DNA of 50,416 bases from assembly GCF_000380165.1 (NCBI RefSeq), contig NZ_KB904678.1, forward strand, positions 1-50,416, read 5' to 3'. This stretch comes from Wenjunlia vitaminophila DSM 41686. GTDB taxonomy: Bacteria; Actinomycetota; Actinomycetes; Streptomycetales; Streptomycetaceae. Within the stretch, counting starts at the first letter, position 1, and every line of letters begins with the position of its first letter. Both the position numbers and the translations under genes were made by a program. Below are positions 36,101 to 43,968 of this stretch, piece after piece. The notes under the pieces are model-generated. The model saw only the letters and a program-made list of their open reading frames with translations, ran no database searches and was not told the DNA's origin.

Positions 36101-36238
36101 ATGACATTCCCCATTGCCCCGTACGCCCAGCGAGGCGACGGAGACGACGACCACCCCGGCCAGCCGTGGCAGCCTCCGCAGGACCCGCCGAGCCCTGACG
36201 GTTCCAGCCCGGAGGGCGACGGGAAGCACCGCAAGTGA
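36101..36238 (+). CDS. Small Asp-Gly-rich peptide, candidate RiPP precursor
   Basis: A 45-residue peptide, too short for most gene callers, starting MTFPIAPYAQRGDG. AAGGAG lies 10 bases before the ATG, and its TGA overlaps the GTG of the methyltransferase by four bases. It is rich in Asp, Pro, Gly and Gln and has three Asp-Gly pairs (13-14, 33-34, 40-41), the dipeptide most prone to aspartimide formation, and ends GKHRK. A hydrophobic leader-like start followed by a polar core, coupled to a PIMT homologue, resembles precursors of aspartimide-containing RiPPs (imiditides, PIMT-modified graspetides). No ATP-grasp or lanthipeptide synthetase is seen. That it is a RiPP precursor is inference. Confidence 0.6.
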   Translation: MTFPIAPYAQRGDGDDDHPGQPWQPPQDPPSPDGSSPEGDGKHRK

Positions 36239-37413
36239 CGCCCGACGTCCTGCGTACGGACCGCCCCAGCCGCAACGAGCTGGGGCGGGTACTCATGGAG
36301 TCCGGTGCGCTGTCGTCGGACTGGGTTCCGACCTTCACATCCGTGGACCGGGCCGCGTTCCTCCCGGACGTGATGTGGCCCTATGACCTGGCGACCCGCA
36401 CGAGTTCCGCTGTGGACAAGCGGGAGGACCCGGACGCCTGGTACGAGGCGGCGGACAGCAACGTCCCCATCGTGACCCGGTGGGACGACGGAACCCAACC
36501 GGGGCCCGGTCCCGGCAGGTTGTCCACCAGTTCGTCCTCCATGCCCTCCGTGGTTTACGACCTGCTCCAGGACCTGGCGGTGGAGGTTGGCATGCGCGTA
36601 CTGGACGTGGGCACGGGCACCGGCGAGACGGCCGGTGCCCTGACCCACCGCCTTGGACCCGACAGTGTGACGACCATGGACATTGACGGATTCGTGTCCC
36701 GGATGGCCCAGGAGCGGCTGTCCCGGCACGGCTGGCACCCGGAGGTGGTCGTGGGCGACGGGTTCGAGGGGCATCCCGACACCGCACCGTACGACCGCAT
36801 CCTGGCCACGGTGGGTGTCCGCGAAGTCCCCGATACCTGGATCAGGCAGACCCGGCCCGGGGGGATCATCCTCGCCCCGTTCGGCACCCACTACGGAAAC
36901 GCCGACGCCGTGGTGCGCCTGAAGGTGGCGGACGGGACGGCAAGCGGGCACTTCACCCAGCGTGTGGAGTTCATGAAACTGCGTACGCGGAGGAACTCCG
37001 AGGTCACTCCCGACGACTACCTGTCCGCGTGGCCGCTGAAGGACGCCGAGGTGTCCAACACTTACCTGAGTGAAGGGGAGTTCCTTCGCGGGCAGTGGTC
37101 CGACCTGCCGTTCGTGCTGGGTCTGCGGGTGCCTCACTGTCGCCAGGCGGTGGCGGAGAAACGCGACGACGCACGGCCGGTGTGGTTCCACAGCCTGTCG
37201 GACCTGTCCTGGGCATGTGTGATGTTCCGCGATGGCGAGCGGGAGGCGAAGGTCTGGCAGGCGGGCTCGCGTCGCCTGTGGGACGAGGTGTCCAACGCCT
37301 ACCTCTGGTGGCGGGACCAGGGGTGCCCGGACGTGGCCCGGTTCGGGCTGACGGTCAGCCCACACGGGCATCGCGCGTGGCTGGACGACCCGGGGGATTC
37401 CTGGCCGATCTGA
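36235..37413 (+). CDS. Protein-L-isoaspartate O-methyltransferase homologue (RiPP-type)
   Basis: A 392-residue SAM methyltransferase. After a 95-residue N-terminal region, SSMPSVVYDLLQDL (about 101-114) stands where housekeeping PIMT has its substrate loop. RVLDVGTGTGETAGAL (about 121-136) is SAM motif I, DRILATVGVREVPDTWIRQTRPGG is the post-I/motif II part, and a C-terminal 150-residue extension ends RFGLTVSPHGHRAWLD. This extended form is the one found with ribosomal peptides (ATP-grasp and imiditide systems), where it methylates Asp and drives aspartimide formation. Translational coupling (GTGA) to the 45-residue peptide supports that role here. Confidence 0.85.
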   Translation: MTPDVLRTDRPSRNELGRVLMESGALSSDWVPTFTSVDRAAFLPDVMWPYDLATRTSSAVDKREDPDAWYEAADSNVPIVTRWDDGTQPGPGPGRLSTSSSSMPSVVYDLLQDLAVEVGMRVLDVGTGTGETAGALTHRLGPDSVTTMDIDGFVSRMAQERLSRHGWHPEVVVGDGFEGHPDTAPYDRILATVGVREVPDTWIRQTRPGGIILAPFGTHYGNADAVVRLKVADGTASGHFTQRVEFMKLRTRRNSEVTPDDYLSAWPLKDAEVSNTYLSEGEFLRGQWSDLPFVLGLRVPHCRQAVAEKRDDARPVWFHSLSDLSWACVMFRDGEREAKVWQAGSRRLWDEVSNAYLWWRDQGCPDVARFGLTVSPHGHRAWLDDPGDSWPI

Positions 37414-37498
37414 CCGCCTCAGGACGTCCGCCCGCACCGCCACCCCGGCCCAGGTGGGGCGGCGTCCCGGTGTCAGCACACGAGGTGGAGGAGGGACC

Positions 37499-37906
37499 GT
37501 GCCCGCCAGTGGTCACAGTCATGTGCGGATCGCCCGGCCCTCGGGCGACCTGGCGGCGGCGGAACGCCTCTGGTGCGGGGGGCTCGGGTTGGGTGTGGTG
37601 TGGCGCAGCGGCCCCGGGCGGAGACACGAGGAACACGAGTTGCTGGTGGTGGGGTGGCCGGCCGCGGCGTGGCACCTGGAGCTGGTCCGTTCCGCGGACC
37701 GGCCGGCCGCGCCGCGGCCCACCGAGGAGGACCTGCTGGTGGTGTACCTCGAGGAGGACGTCCCCGAGGAGTTGGTGGCCCGGCTGGTGGAGCACGGCGG
37801 TCGTCGGGTCACGTCACCGAACCCGTACTGGAACCGGTGGGGCGTCACCGTGGAAGACCCGGACGGGTACCGGCTGGTGCTGTGTTCCCGGGCGTGGCGG
37901 CCCTGA
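37499..37906 (+). CDS. VOC family protein
   Basis: A 135-residue single VOC-fold protein: HVRIARPSGDLAAAERLWCGGLGLGVVW at the start, a middle stretch of acidic residues (PTEEDLLVVYLEEDVPEEL), and WGVTVEDPDGYRLVLCSR at the end. GGAGGAGG five bases before the GTG at 37499 sets the start, 85 bases after the methyltransferase stop. It could be cotranscribed with the peptide/methyltransferase pair. Ligand or substrate unknown. Confidence 0.78.
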   Translation: MPASGHSHVRIARPSGDLAAAERLWCGGLGLGVVWRSGPGRRHEEHELLVVGWPAAAWHLELVRSADRPAAPRPTEEDLLVVYLEEDVPEELVARLVEHGGRRVTSPNPYWNRWGVTVEDPDGYRLVLCSRAWRP

Positions 37907-37955
37907 GGGCCCTGCCTGGCCGTGGCGGCGGGTGCGGGCCCCGTCACGCGTCACG

Positions 37956-37986
37956 CGCGTCGGGCCCGGAGCGGACAACCGCACCC
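37956..37986. repeat. 31-bp direct repeat, left copy
   Basis: It begins CGCGTCGGGCCCGGAGC and is identical over 31 bases to 40121-40151. It lies between the VOC gene end and the 3' end of the hydrolase gene. Together the two copies bracket that gene. Confidence 0.85.
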
Positions 37987-38062
37987 GAGCCAGACCGCGG
38001 GACCAGGTGGTGGCGTTGCCGACCGAGGTGTGCCGAGCGGCCCACCGGTGCCGGTGGGCGGG

Positions 38063-39751
38063 TCAACTGGTCCGGCGCAGGGTCACCCTGCCCGCCTTCT
38101 TGGTGTAGAGGGCCCCTCCGGCGCTCATCGAGACCAGCATGGTGTAGCGGCCGGCCGGCACCTCGGAGACATCCACTCCCTCGCCCTTCGGGCTGGTGTA
38201 GTACCCGAAGTCGTAGTTGCCGACGTCGTCAGGGCTCTTGCGTGCGCGCACCGGCTTGGCGTTCCTCCGCGCCACCAGGGGGAAGGAGTAGGTGCCCGCC
38301 TTCCCCTGGAGGACGAGGTAGTAGGAGGCGTGCGCGAACTTGTCGGCGTTCCGGCCCGGCAGGAAGAACACGCCCTCCGCGTGCGCGACCCGCTCGCGTA
38401 CCCACGAGTCCTCGACGGTGAAGCGGATGGTGTCCGAGTCCTCCCCCACGACGCTCCGCTTGATGACCCTGAGTCCGCCGCGGCCTCCCCTGACCATGAT
38501 CTCCGCGTCCTGGGACACGAAGCGGGTGTCCACGACGACCTGCGAGATCAACCGGGTCCTCCGCTCGATGCCCTCGCGTTCACTCGAGAGCCAGACGGAA
38601 ACGTCGTAGCTCCCGAGCGGGAGCGCGTCGAAGGAGATGCTGTCGCTTCCGGAGCTGAACCCGCCTTCGGCGTACTCACAGAAGTACTTCTCGTAGTAGT
38701 CCCGGTACAGCCGCAGGACCTTGACCGTCTCCAGGGGGAAGACCCAGGTCCTGCCGTTCTGCTCCAGCACGAGTCGCTTCCGCTCCTCCACCTCGCCCTC
38801 GGGGGGGACCCCGGGGAGGAAGGCGTGGCCGCTCAGGTGGACCTTGCGGTCATTCACGGTGATCTTCTTGAGGATGGCCAGGGCGGTGTCCCGACGCCGC
38901 AGCTCGGCCAGGTACTCGGCCGCCTTGGCCGGGTCGTCGGGGCCAGGTCCGACGCGGTGCTGACCCCAGTGCAGGACGACGCCCTCGGTCAGGGCGTGGA
39001 TGATGCTCCAGAGCACCGGCAGGGCGTGCCTGGTCACTTCCTCGTGCCGGCGCAGGGTGGGGGACTCGACGAGGACGAGGTTGAAGTTCTCGTACTTCCG
39101 CAGCGCCGGCAGGTAGTGCTTGACCTCCTGCTCGTACTGGTAGTCCGCCTCGCAGGAAACGAGGTAGATGTTCCGGTCGAAGTCCTTCTCCGCCTGTAGG
39201 ACGTCGGGTATGACGGAGTCCATGATCTTCACGTTCTCCATCGGCTCACCCTCGCCGAGGACGTACCTTCCGAGGTCGCCGTGTCCGTGGGAGTAACTGC
39301 CCAGGAAATACTGCGGCGTGGACATCACGATGTTCTTGTAGTCGTACTTGAGCCCGTAGTAGAGGGCGGCGCTTCCCCCCTTCGAAGAACCGGCCAGCGT
39401 CACCTGGTCCCGGGTCACGCCGAGCCGCTCCATGAAGCTCCTGATCAGCGCCTCGACGGACTCGGAAACGCTGAAGTCCATGTTGCGCGCCACATAGTAG
39501 GAGGCGGCTCCGTCGAAGTAGTCACGAATACGCAGGACGTTGCACTGTATCCCGTCCAGTGCGTTCCCGAACCCCCACCTGCTCCCCACCGATGAGAACA
39601 CCACGAGAAGGTTCTTGTGGTCCCCCTTGGCCGCACGGAACTGGTAGTGCACGGGCCATTTTCCATGCACCTCCACGTCCTCCGCATAGCCACGGGAAAG
39701 GGCCATCTGCGCCGCGTAGTTCGGGGATAGTTCGGGGGTGACGCCTACCAT
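38063..39751 (-). CDS. Asp2/XcbB-like alpha/beta hydrolase with C-terminal beta domains
   Basis: A 562-residue protein. The N-terminal 260 residues form a hydrolase core: LLVVFSSVGSRWGFGNAL, then VTLAGSSKGGSAALYYGLKYDY with the nucleophile Ser123 (GSSKGG), IYLVSCEADYQYEQ for the acid region and SPTLRRHEEVTRHALP for the His. This resembles the accessory Sec protein Asp2 and XcbB/CpsF capsule proteins, which act on surface glycans. The remaining 300 residues contain two or three beta-sandwich repeats (YDVSVWLSS; YYLVLQGKAGTYSFPLV; YTMLVSMSAGG). No signal peptide, glycosyltransferase or Sec2 gene is nearby. It is bracketed by the 31-bp repeat, suggesting a mobile cassette. Confidence 0.72.
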   Translation of the reverse strand: MVGVTPELSPNYAAQMALSRGYAEDVEVHGKWPVHYQFRAAKGDHKNLLVVFSSVGSRWGFGNALDGIQCNVLRIRDYFDGAASYYVARNMDFSVSESVEALIRSFMERLGVTRDQVTLAGSSKGGSAALYYGLKYDYKNIVMSTPQYFLGSYSHGHGDLGRYVLGEGEPMENVKIMDSVIPDVLQAEKDFDRNIYLVSCEADYQYEQEVKHYLPALRKYENFNLVLVESPTLRRHEEVTRHALPVLWSIIHALTEGVVLHWGQHRVGPGPDDPAKAAEYLAELRRRDTALAILKKITVNDRKVHLSGHAFLPGVPPEGEVEERKRLVLEQNGRTWVFPLETVKVLRLYRDYYEKYFCEYAEGGFSSGSDSISFDALPLGSYDVSVWLSSEREGIERRTRLISQVVVDTRFVSQDAEIMVRGGRGGLRVIKRSVVGEDSDTIRFTVEDSWVRERVAHAEGVFFLPGRNADKFAHASYYLVLQGKAGTYSFPLVARRNAKPVRARKSPDDVGNYDFGYYTSPKGEGVDVSEVPAGRYTMLVSMSAGGALYTKKAGRVTLRRTS

Positions 39752-40172
39752 GGGTGACCTACCAACCCTTCGAGATCTTCGAGGAAGCCCTTCTGCGCCT
39801 TTTCACCGTTCTCCTCGCGATCCTTGGTGGGAGGCCCCCCGGCGAGCGCGCTCCTTTCGAAGCGCCCGAGCACGAGTGGCGCACCCTCTGCGGACCAACA
39901 CCGAAGACGACCCGACGGATGGCGGGGACCAGTCCGGGCTCTGCCGCGATTCGAACAATGCTCGAGGGAGTATAGGTGCTGCCGTACGACGCCCCGTCGT
40001 CGGCGCCCGCCACGGACCATAGGGTGCCCTGATCTGGTGCACAAGGGTTCGAACGGGGCCGGCTAGGGTCCGGTTGAACGGGGTGACGCGGTTGGCCGGG
40101 GCGAGAACGCGCCCACAATACGCGTCGGGCCCGGAGCGGACAACCGCACCCAGGCCCGACCGCCCCGTCGCC
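39752..40172. other. 421-base gap with promoter of the hydrolase gene and the right repeat copy
   Basis: The left part must hold the promoter of the Asp2-like gene and the right end holds the second copy of the 31-bp repeat. I find no convincing gene; short frames on both strands lack Shine-Dalgarno sites and typical codon bias. It is also where the four-gene transporter operon ends, but no clear terminator hairpin is visible. Confidence 0.45.
40121..40151. repeat. 31-bp direct repeat, right copy
   Basis: Identical to 37956-37986 over 31 bases, and weakly similar beyond (GACCGC shared after the repeat). It ends 22 bases before the stop of the transporter permease gene. Confidence 0.85.
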
Positions 40173-40979
40173 TCACTCCTCGCCGAAGCGGGTGCGGATG
40201 ATCCGTTCCAGGAGGTTGACCAACGCGTACAGGGCCAGCGCCAGCAGGCACAGCAACAGCAGGGAGACGATGACGAGCTGGATGTCGTCGTTCTCCTGGG
40301 CCTGCCGCTCGAGGTAGCCCAGGCCGGACTGGGCGCCGATGAACTCCCCGATGACCGCCGCGGTGACCGCCGCCAGGGTGCCCAGGCGCAGCCCGGCGGC
40401 GATGGCCGGCAGGCTGTACGGCAGGTCGATCTTGATGGCTCGGGCCACCGGGCCGAGCTTGAGGATGCGGGACAGGTCGTCGACGCCCTTGGGGATGCTG
40501 CGCAGCCGCATCACCGTGTTGACCAGCACCGGGTAGAACGACACCAGGGTGACCAGCGCGATCTTCGAGCCGACGCCGAGGCCCAGCCAGAGCACGATCA
40601 GCGGCGCGATGGAGATCTTCGGCGTCACCTGGGCGACCACGATGAGCGGCATCAGCAGCCGCTCGACCAGACGGACCCGGACGAAGAGGGCCGCCAGGAC
40701 GACGCCGATCACGCTGCCGAGGAGGACTCCCTGGGTGACCTCGGCGAGGGTCTGCTGGATGTGCGGGGTCAGCACGCCGTCCCGCCCGAGTTCCCAGCCG
40801 CGGTCGGCGACCTGCCCTGGACTGGGCAGCTTGTAGTCGGGCACGTCGAAGAGCGTGACCACGAGCTGCCAGAGCAGGACGCCGGCGGCCAGGGAGGCGG
40901 TGCCGACCGCCAGCGGTCTGGCCCGTCGGGCCAGACCGCTGGGGACGGCCCGGGGTGCCGTGGTGCTACCCCAGCTCAT
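40173..40979 (-). CDS. ABC transporter permease, NitT/TauT type (second permease)
   Basis: A 268-residue permease of about six helices, SsuC/TauC-like. The EAA loop is LSRILKLGPVARAIKIDLPYSLPAIAAGLRLG, and FIGAQSGLGYLERQAQ is typical of the family. Its ATG overlaps the end of the binding-protein gene by 14 bases. It is last in the leftward operon ATPase, permease, binding protein, permease; two different permeases imply a heterodimeric channel. Confidence 0.92.
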   Translation of the reverse strand: MSWGSTTAPRAVPSGLARRARPLAVGTASLAAGVLLWQLVVTLFDVPDYKLPSPGQVADRGWELGRDGVLTPHIQQTLAEVTQGVLLGSVIGVVLAALFVRVRLVERLLMPLIVVAQVTPKISIAPLIVLWLGLGVGSKIALVTLVSFYPVLVNTVMRLRSIPKGVDDLSRILKLGPVARAIKIDLPYSLPAIAAGLRLGTLAAVTAAVIGEFIGAQSGLGYLERQAQENDDIQLVIVSLLLLCLLALALYALVNLLERIIRTRFGEE

Positions 40980-42000
40980 CGGGCGCCACCACGAGGTCGT
41001 CGGCCTTGAACGAGCTGTCGATCAGGCCGTAACTCTGCTGGGCGTCGATCGCCTTCTGCCAACGGGCGGTGTCGGGGTAGCCCAGGCCCTTCTCCTCGGT
41101 GGTCGCCGACTGCCACAGGTTCTTGGTGAAGACGTCCTCGATGATGGTGGTGATGTCCGCCTCCTGGCCCTTGAAGGTGGGGGCGTACTTCTTCACCGAC
41201 ATGTCCACCGCGGCCCGGGGGTTCTTGATGGTGTAGTCGATGCCCTCACCGAAGGCCTTGTTGAAGGCCTTGACCGTGTCGGGGTCCTTCTCCACCGTCT
41301 TGGGGCTGGTGATGACCACGTTGCCGAACGACGGCAGGTACTTGTCGCTGAGGATCTGCTGCACGTCCACCCCGGCGGACTTCAGCGCGTAGTACCGCAG
41401 CCGGGAGAAGACGATCGCGTCCACCTGGCCGTTCTTCAGCGCGTCCACGATGACGCCGCTGCCCAGCGGCTTCACCTTGACGTCGCTGATGTCCATGCCG
41501 GCGCTCTTGAGCATCGCCTGGAGCTGGATGTAGTTGGGGCTGCCCAGGTCGGTGACGGCGACCGTCTTGCCCTTCAGGTCCTCCACCGAGCCGATGCCGG
41601 AGCTGGTCTGCGAGAGCAGCGCGCCGATCCCCTGCTGGTAGGTGGTGTGGACGACGTTGGTCTTGATGCCCTTGCCGTAGGCGGTGATCACCGAGTCGCC
41701 GTTGGGGAAGCCGAAGTTGACGTTGCCGGCGGCGACGTTCTTGACGATGTCGGAGCCCTGGGCGTAGGTGAAGTTGACGTCCAGGCCGTTCTTCTTGAAG
41801 TACCCCTGCTCCTTGGCCGCGTACAGCGGGGCGTAGTAGGGGACGGCCGCACCGTCGATCTGGATGGTGACCTTCTTGGTGCCGTCGGCGTTGCTGCCCG
41901 AGGACGAGCCCCCGGAGGAGCCCGGGCTGCACGCCGCGGCGGCGGTCGCCGCGAGGACGAGGACGCCCGCGACGGCACCGCGGCGTTTGATGTTCTTCAT
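40966..42000 (-). CDS. ABC transporter substrate-binding lipoprotein, NMT1/THI5-like
   Basis: A 344-residue lipoprotein. Residues 1-24 are a lipoprotein signal ending AAACSPG (lipobox Cys24), followed by a Gly/Ser linker. The mature domain has VPYYAPLYAAKEQGYFKKNGLDV, AAGNVNFGFPNGDSVI and LKGKTVAVTDLGSPNY, the NMT1/SsuA fold that binds pyrimidine, sulfonate or nitrate-like ligands. THI5-type members bind pyrimidines, which fits the nucleobase genes next door. AAGGAGA five bases before the ATG supports the start. Confidence 0.93.
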   Translation of the reverse strand: MKNIKRRGAVAGVLVLAATAAAACSPGSSGGSSSGSNADGTKKVTIQIDGAAVPYYAPLYAAKEQGYFKKNGLDVNFTYAQGSDIVKNVAAGNVNFGFPNGDSVITAYGKGIKTNVVHTTYQQGIGALLSQTSSGIGSVEDLKGKTVAVTDLGSPNYIQLQAMLKSAGMDISDVKVKPLGSGVIVDALKNGQVDAIVFSRLRYYALKSAGVDVQQILSDKYLPSFGNVVITSPKTVEKDPDTVKAFNKAFGEGIDYTIKNPRAAVDMSVKKYAPTFKGQEADITTIIEDVFTKNLWQSATTEEKGLGYPDTARWQKAIDAQQSYGLIDSSFKADDLVVAPDELG

Positions 42001-42017
42001 GACTCTCCTTGGGAGGT

Positions 42018-42857
42018 TCAGCGGTTCCAGCGCAGCAGGCGGCGCTCCGCGAGCGAGACCAGGCCGAATCCGGCGAGGCCGACCAGAACCGTGATCACCA
42101 CCGCGGCGATGAGCAGCGGGGTGTCGTTACTGGTGTTGCCCAGGACCATCAGGTAGCCCAGGCCCTTCTGTGCGGAGAGGTACTCCGCGAGGAACGCGCC
42201 GGTCATCGAGTCGATGACGGCGACCTTGGCCCCGGCCAGCAGTGCGGGGACGGCGGCGGGGAGCTGGATGGTGCGCAGGTACTGCCACCGGGAGAGGTGG
42301 AGCAGTCTGCCGAGGGTGGCGACGTCCGCCGGGACGTCACGCAGCCCCAGCAGCATCGCTGTCATCATCGGGAAGAAGGCCAGGAGCAGGATCAGCACGA
42401 GCTGCGAGGTCTGGCTGAGCCCGAACCAGAGCACCAGCAGTGGGGCGACGGCGATCTTCGGGGCGGCCTGGAGCAGCACGATGTACGGTGCGAGGAGTTC
42501 GCGGGCCCATCGGGAGGACCACAGCAGCCAGCCGAGCAGGGTGCCGATCAGTGTGCCGCCCACGAAGCCCAGCGCGATGTTCCGTGCGGTGAAGCCGAGG
42601 TTGGGCCACAGTTGGCCGTTGCCTATCAGGTCCCGGGCGGCGTCCCAGACCTCCCCCGGCGGCGGCAGCAGGTAGACCGGGACGTCCGCGACGCGCACGT
42701 AGACGCTCCAGCCGGCGATGACCACGGCGAGGTAGGCGGCGGCGGCCAGCACTCCGAGGGTGATGCGGACGGCGGCCGGTCTCGGCCTTCCGGTCGGGCG
42801 CGGACGGGGTGGGGCGGGGACGGGCTCGCGGAGGGCGGTGCTGGTGTCGCCGCTCAT
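42018..42857 (-). CDS. ABC transporter permease, NitT/TauT type (first permease)
   Basis: A 279-residue permease with a Pro/Arg-rich cytosolic N-terminus, then about six helices. YLLPPPGEVWDAARDL, AAPKIAVAPLLVLWFGLSQTSQ and the EAA loop LGRLLHLSRWQYLRTIQLPAAVPALLAGAKVAVI are family hallmarks. ATG 42857 overlaps the stop of the ATPase gene by four bases. It pairs with the permease at 40173-40979. Confidence 0.92.
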   Translation of the reverse strand: MSGDTSTALREPVPAPPRPRPTGRPRPAAVRITLGVLAAAAYLAVVIAGWSVYVRVADVPVYLLPPPGEVWDAARDLIGNGQLWPNLGFTARNIALGFVGGTLIGTLLGWLLWSSRWARELLAPYIVLLQAAPKIAVAPLLVLWFGLSQTSQLVLILLLAFFPMMTAMLLGLRDVPADVATLGRLLHLSRWQYLRTIQLPAAVPALLAGAKVAVIDSMTGAFLAEYLSAQKGLGYLMVLGNTSNDTPLLIAAVVITVLVGLAGFGLVSLAERRLLRWNR

Positions 42858-43687
42858 TGGAGTTCCTGCCGGAGCATGCCGGAGAACTCGGCGAACTGGG
42901 GCAGCCGACGGGCCTCCGGGGTGCGGTCGCGGTCGAGCGGCACCTGGTGGACCGCCTTGATCCGGCCCGGCCGCGCGCTCATCACCGCGACCCGGTCGGC
43001 GAGGTAGGTGGCCTCCTCGACGCTGTGCGTGACCAGGACGATCGTCTTGTGGGTCTGCTCCCAGATCCGCAGCAGGTCGTCGTGGAGCCGGTCGCGGGTG
43101 ATCGCGTCGAGCGCGCCGAACGGCTCGTCCATCAGCAGGATCTGCGGGTCGTAGGCGAGGGCCCGGGCGATGGCGGCGCGCTGGCGCATGCCGCCGGAGA
43201 GCTCCTTGGGGAACGAGCGGGCGAACTCGGTGAGGCCGACCAGCTCCAGGAGGTTCCGTACCCGTGCCTTGCCCTCGGCGGAGCGGTCCCGCTGGGCCTC
43301 GAGGCCCATGGACACGTTCCGTTCCACGGTGCGCCACGGCAGCAGGGCCGGCTCCTGGAAGACGAACCCGATGTCCTTGCCCGGGCGGGGGGCACGGGTC
43401 CAGGACAGCTCGCCGTCGTAGTCGTTGTCGAGGCCGGCGATCATCCGCAGCAGGGTGGACTTGCCGCAGCCGGACGGGCCGATCAGCGCGACGATCTCTC
43501 CCTGGGCCACGTCGAGGTCCACGTCGGACAGCGCCAGGACGGGCTGCCGGTTGGCGGCCGTGTACGTCTTGCTGACCCCTCGGGCGGACACCAGCGTGTT
43601 CGTGCGCGCGCTCCCGCCGTCCACCCCGACGGCGGCGGGCGATGGGCGGCTGCCGCCGCCGTTCCGGCTCCCCTGATGGTCTTGCAC
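42854..43687 (-). CDS. ABC transporter ATP-binding protein, NitT/TauT type
   Basis: A 277-residue ATPase, first gene of the transporter operon. Walker A GPSGCGKSTLL, Q-loop GFVFQEPALLPW, signature LSGGMRQRAAIARAL, Walker B ILLMDEPFGALD and VTHSVEEATYLADR are all intact. The GTG at 43687 with AGGGAG upstream is taken as start, giving a 35-residue Ser/Gly-rich N-terminus; an internal GTG nearer the domain is possible. Divergent from the nucleoside phosphorylase gene with shared operator-like palindromes between them. Confidence 0.9.
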   Translation of the reverse strand: MQDHQGSRNGGGSRPSPAAVGVDGGSARTNTLVSARGVSKTYTAANRQPVLALSDVDLDVAQGEIVALIGPSGCGKSTLLRMIAGLDNDYDGELSWTRAPRPGKDIGFVFQEPALLPWRTVERNVSMGLEAQRDRSAEGKARVRNLLELVGLTEFARSFPKELSGGMRQRAAIARALAYDPQILLMDEPFGALDAITRDRLHDDLLRIWEQTHKTIVLVTHSVEEATYLADRVAVMSARPGRIKAVHQVPLDRDRTPEARRLPQFAEFSGMLRQELQ

Positions 43688-43745
43688 GAGGCTCCCTGTG
43701 ATCCGGTCAGCGCGGTGGCTCGATGAGCGGCCGGCGCCACTGACT

Positions 43746-43761
43746 CTTCCATGAATGGAAG
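43746..43761. promoter_or_regulatory. Perfect palindrome CTTCCATGAATGGAAG (IclR-type operator candidate)
   Basis: Arms CTTCCAT/ATGGAAG are exact with a GA spacer. A degenerate copy (TTCCATGGATG) lies at 43768-43778, and a related one (TCCAT-AA-ATGGA) at 43948-43959. All fall in the divergent gap, downstream of the leftward promoter, so a bound protein would block the transporter operon. The IclR protein encoded at 45936-46781 is the natural candidate. Confidence 0.65.
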
Positions 43762-43786
43762 AAAAACTTCCATGGATGCGTGTTCG

Positions 43787-43815
43787 AGGATGAACCGCAG
43801 ACCCCACTTCGTCAA
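43787..43815 (-). promoter_or_regulatory. Promoter of the transporter operon
   Basis: On the minus strand TTGACG (43815-43810), 17 bases, CATCCT (43792-43787). The -35 is near consensus and the spacing optimal. The palindromic operators lie just downstream. Confidence 0.5.
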
Positions 43816-43823
43816 CCCCCTCT

Positions 43824-43838
43824 GAGATGTTACATCTC
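43824..43838. promoter_or_regulatory. Perfect palindrome GAGATGTTACATCTC
   Basis: Seven-base arms GAGATGT/ACATCTC around a single T, upstream of the -35 elements of both divergent promoters. The sequence differs from the TTCCAT-type sites, so a second regulator (activator position) is possible. Confidence 0.5.
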
Positions 43839-43897
43839 GGACATAACGCGGTCCATAACGCCCAAATCACCGTTCGAGAGCTAGGATTCAGGGGTTG

Positions 43898-43926
43898 TTG
43901 ACGCTCCACCGACCGCAATGCATACT
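43898..43926 (+). promoter_or_regulatory. Promoter of the nucleobase operon
   Basis: TTGACG (43898-43903), 17 bases, CATACT (43921-43926), predicting a start near 43933 and a leader of about 35 bases before the nucleoside phosphorylase ATG. Confidence 0.6.
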
Positions 43927-43947
43927 GCCAGATCTGGAAAACATGCA

Positions 43948-43959
43948 TCCATAAATGGA
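43948..43959. promoter_or_regulatory. Operator-like palindrome TCCATAAATGGA
   Basis: TCCAT-AA-ATGGA, the same core as the 43746-43761 palindrome. It lies between the predicted transcription start and the ATG at 43969 and overlaps the Shine-Dalgarno site GGAGG (43957-43961). Confidence 0.55.
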
Positions 43960-43968
43960 GGTTCGTTG

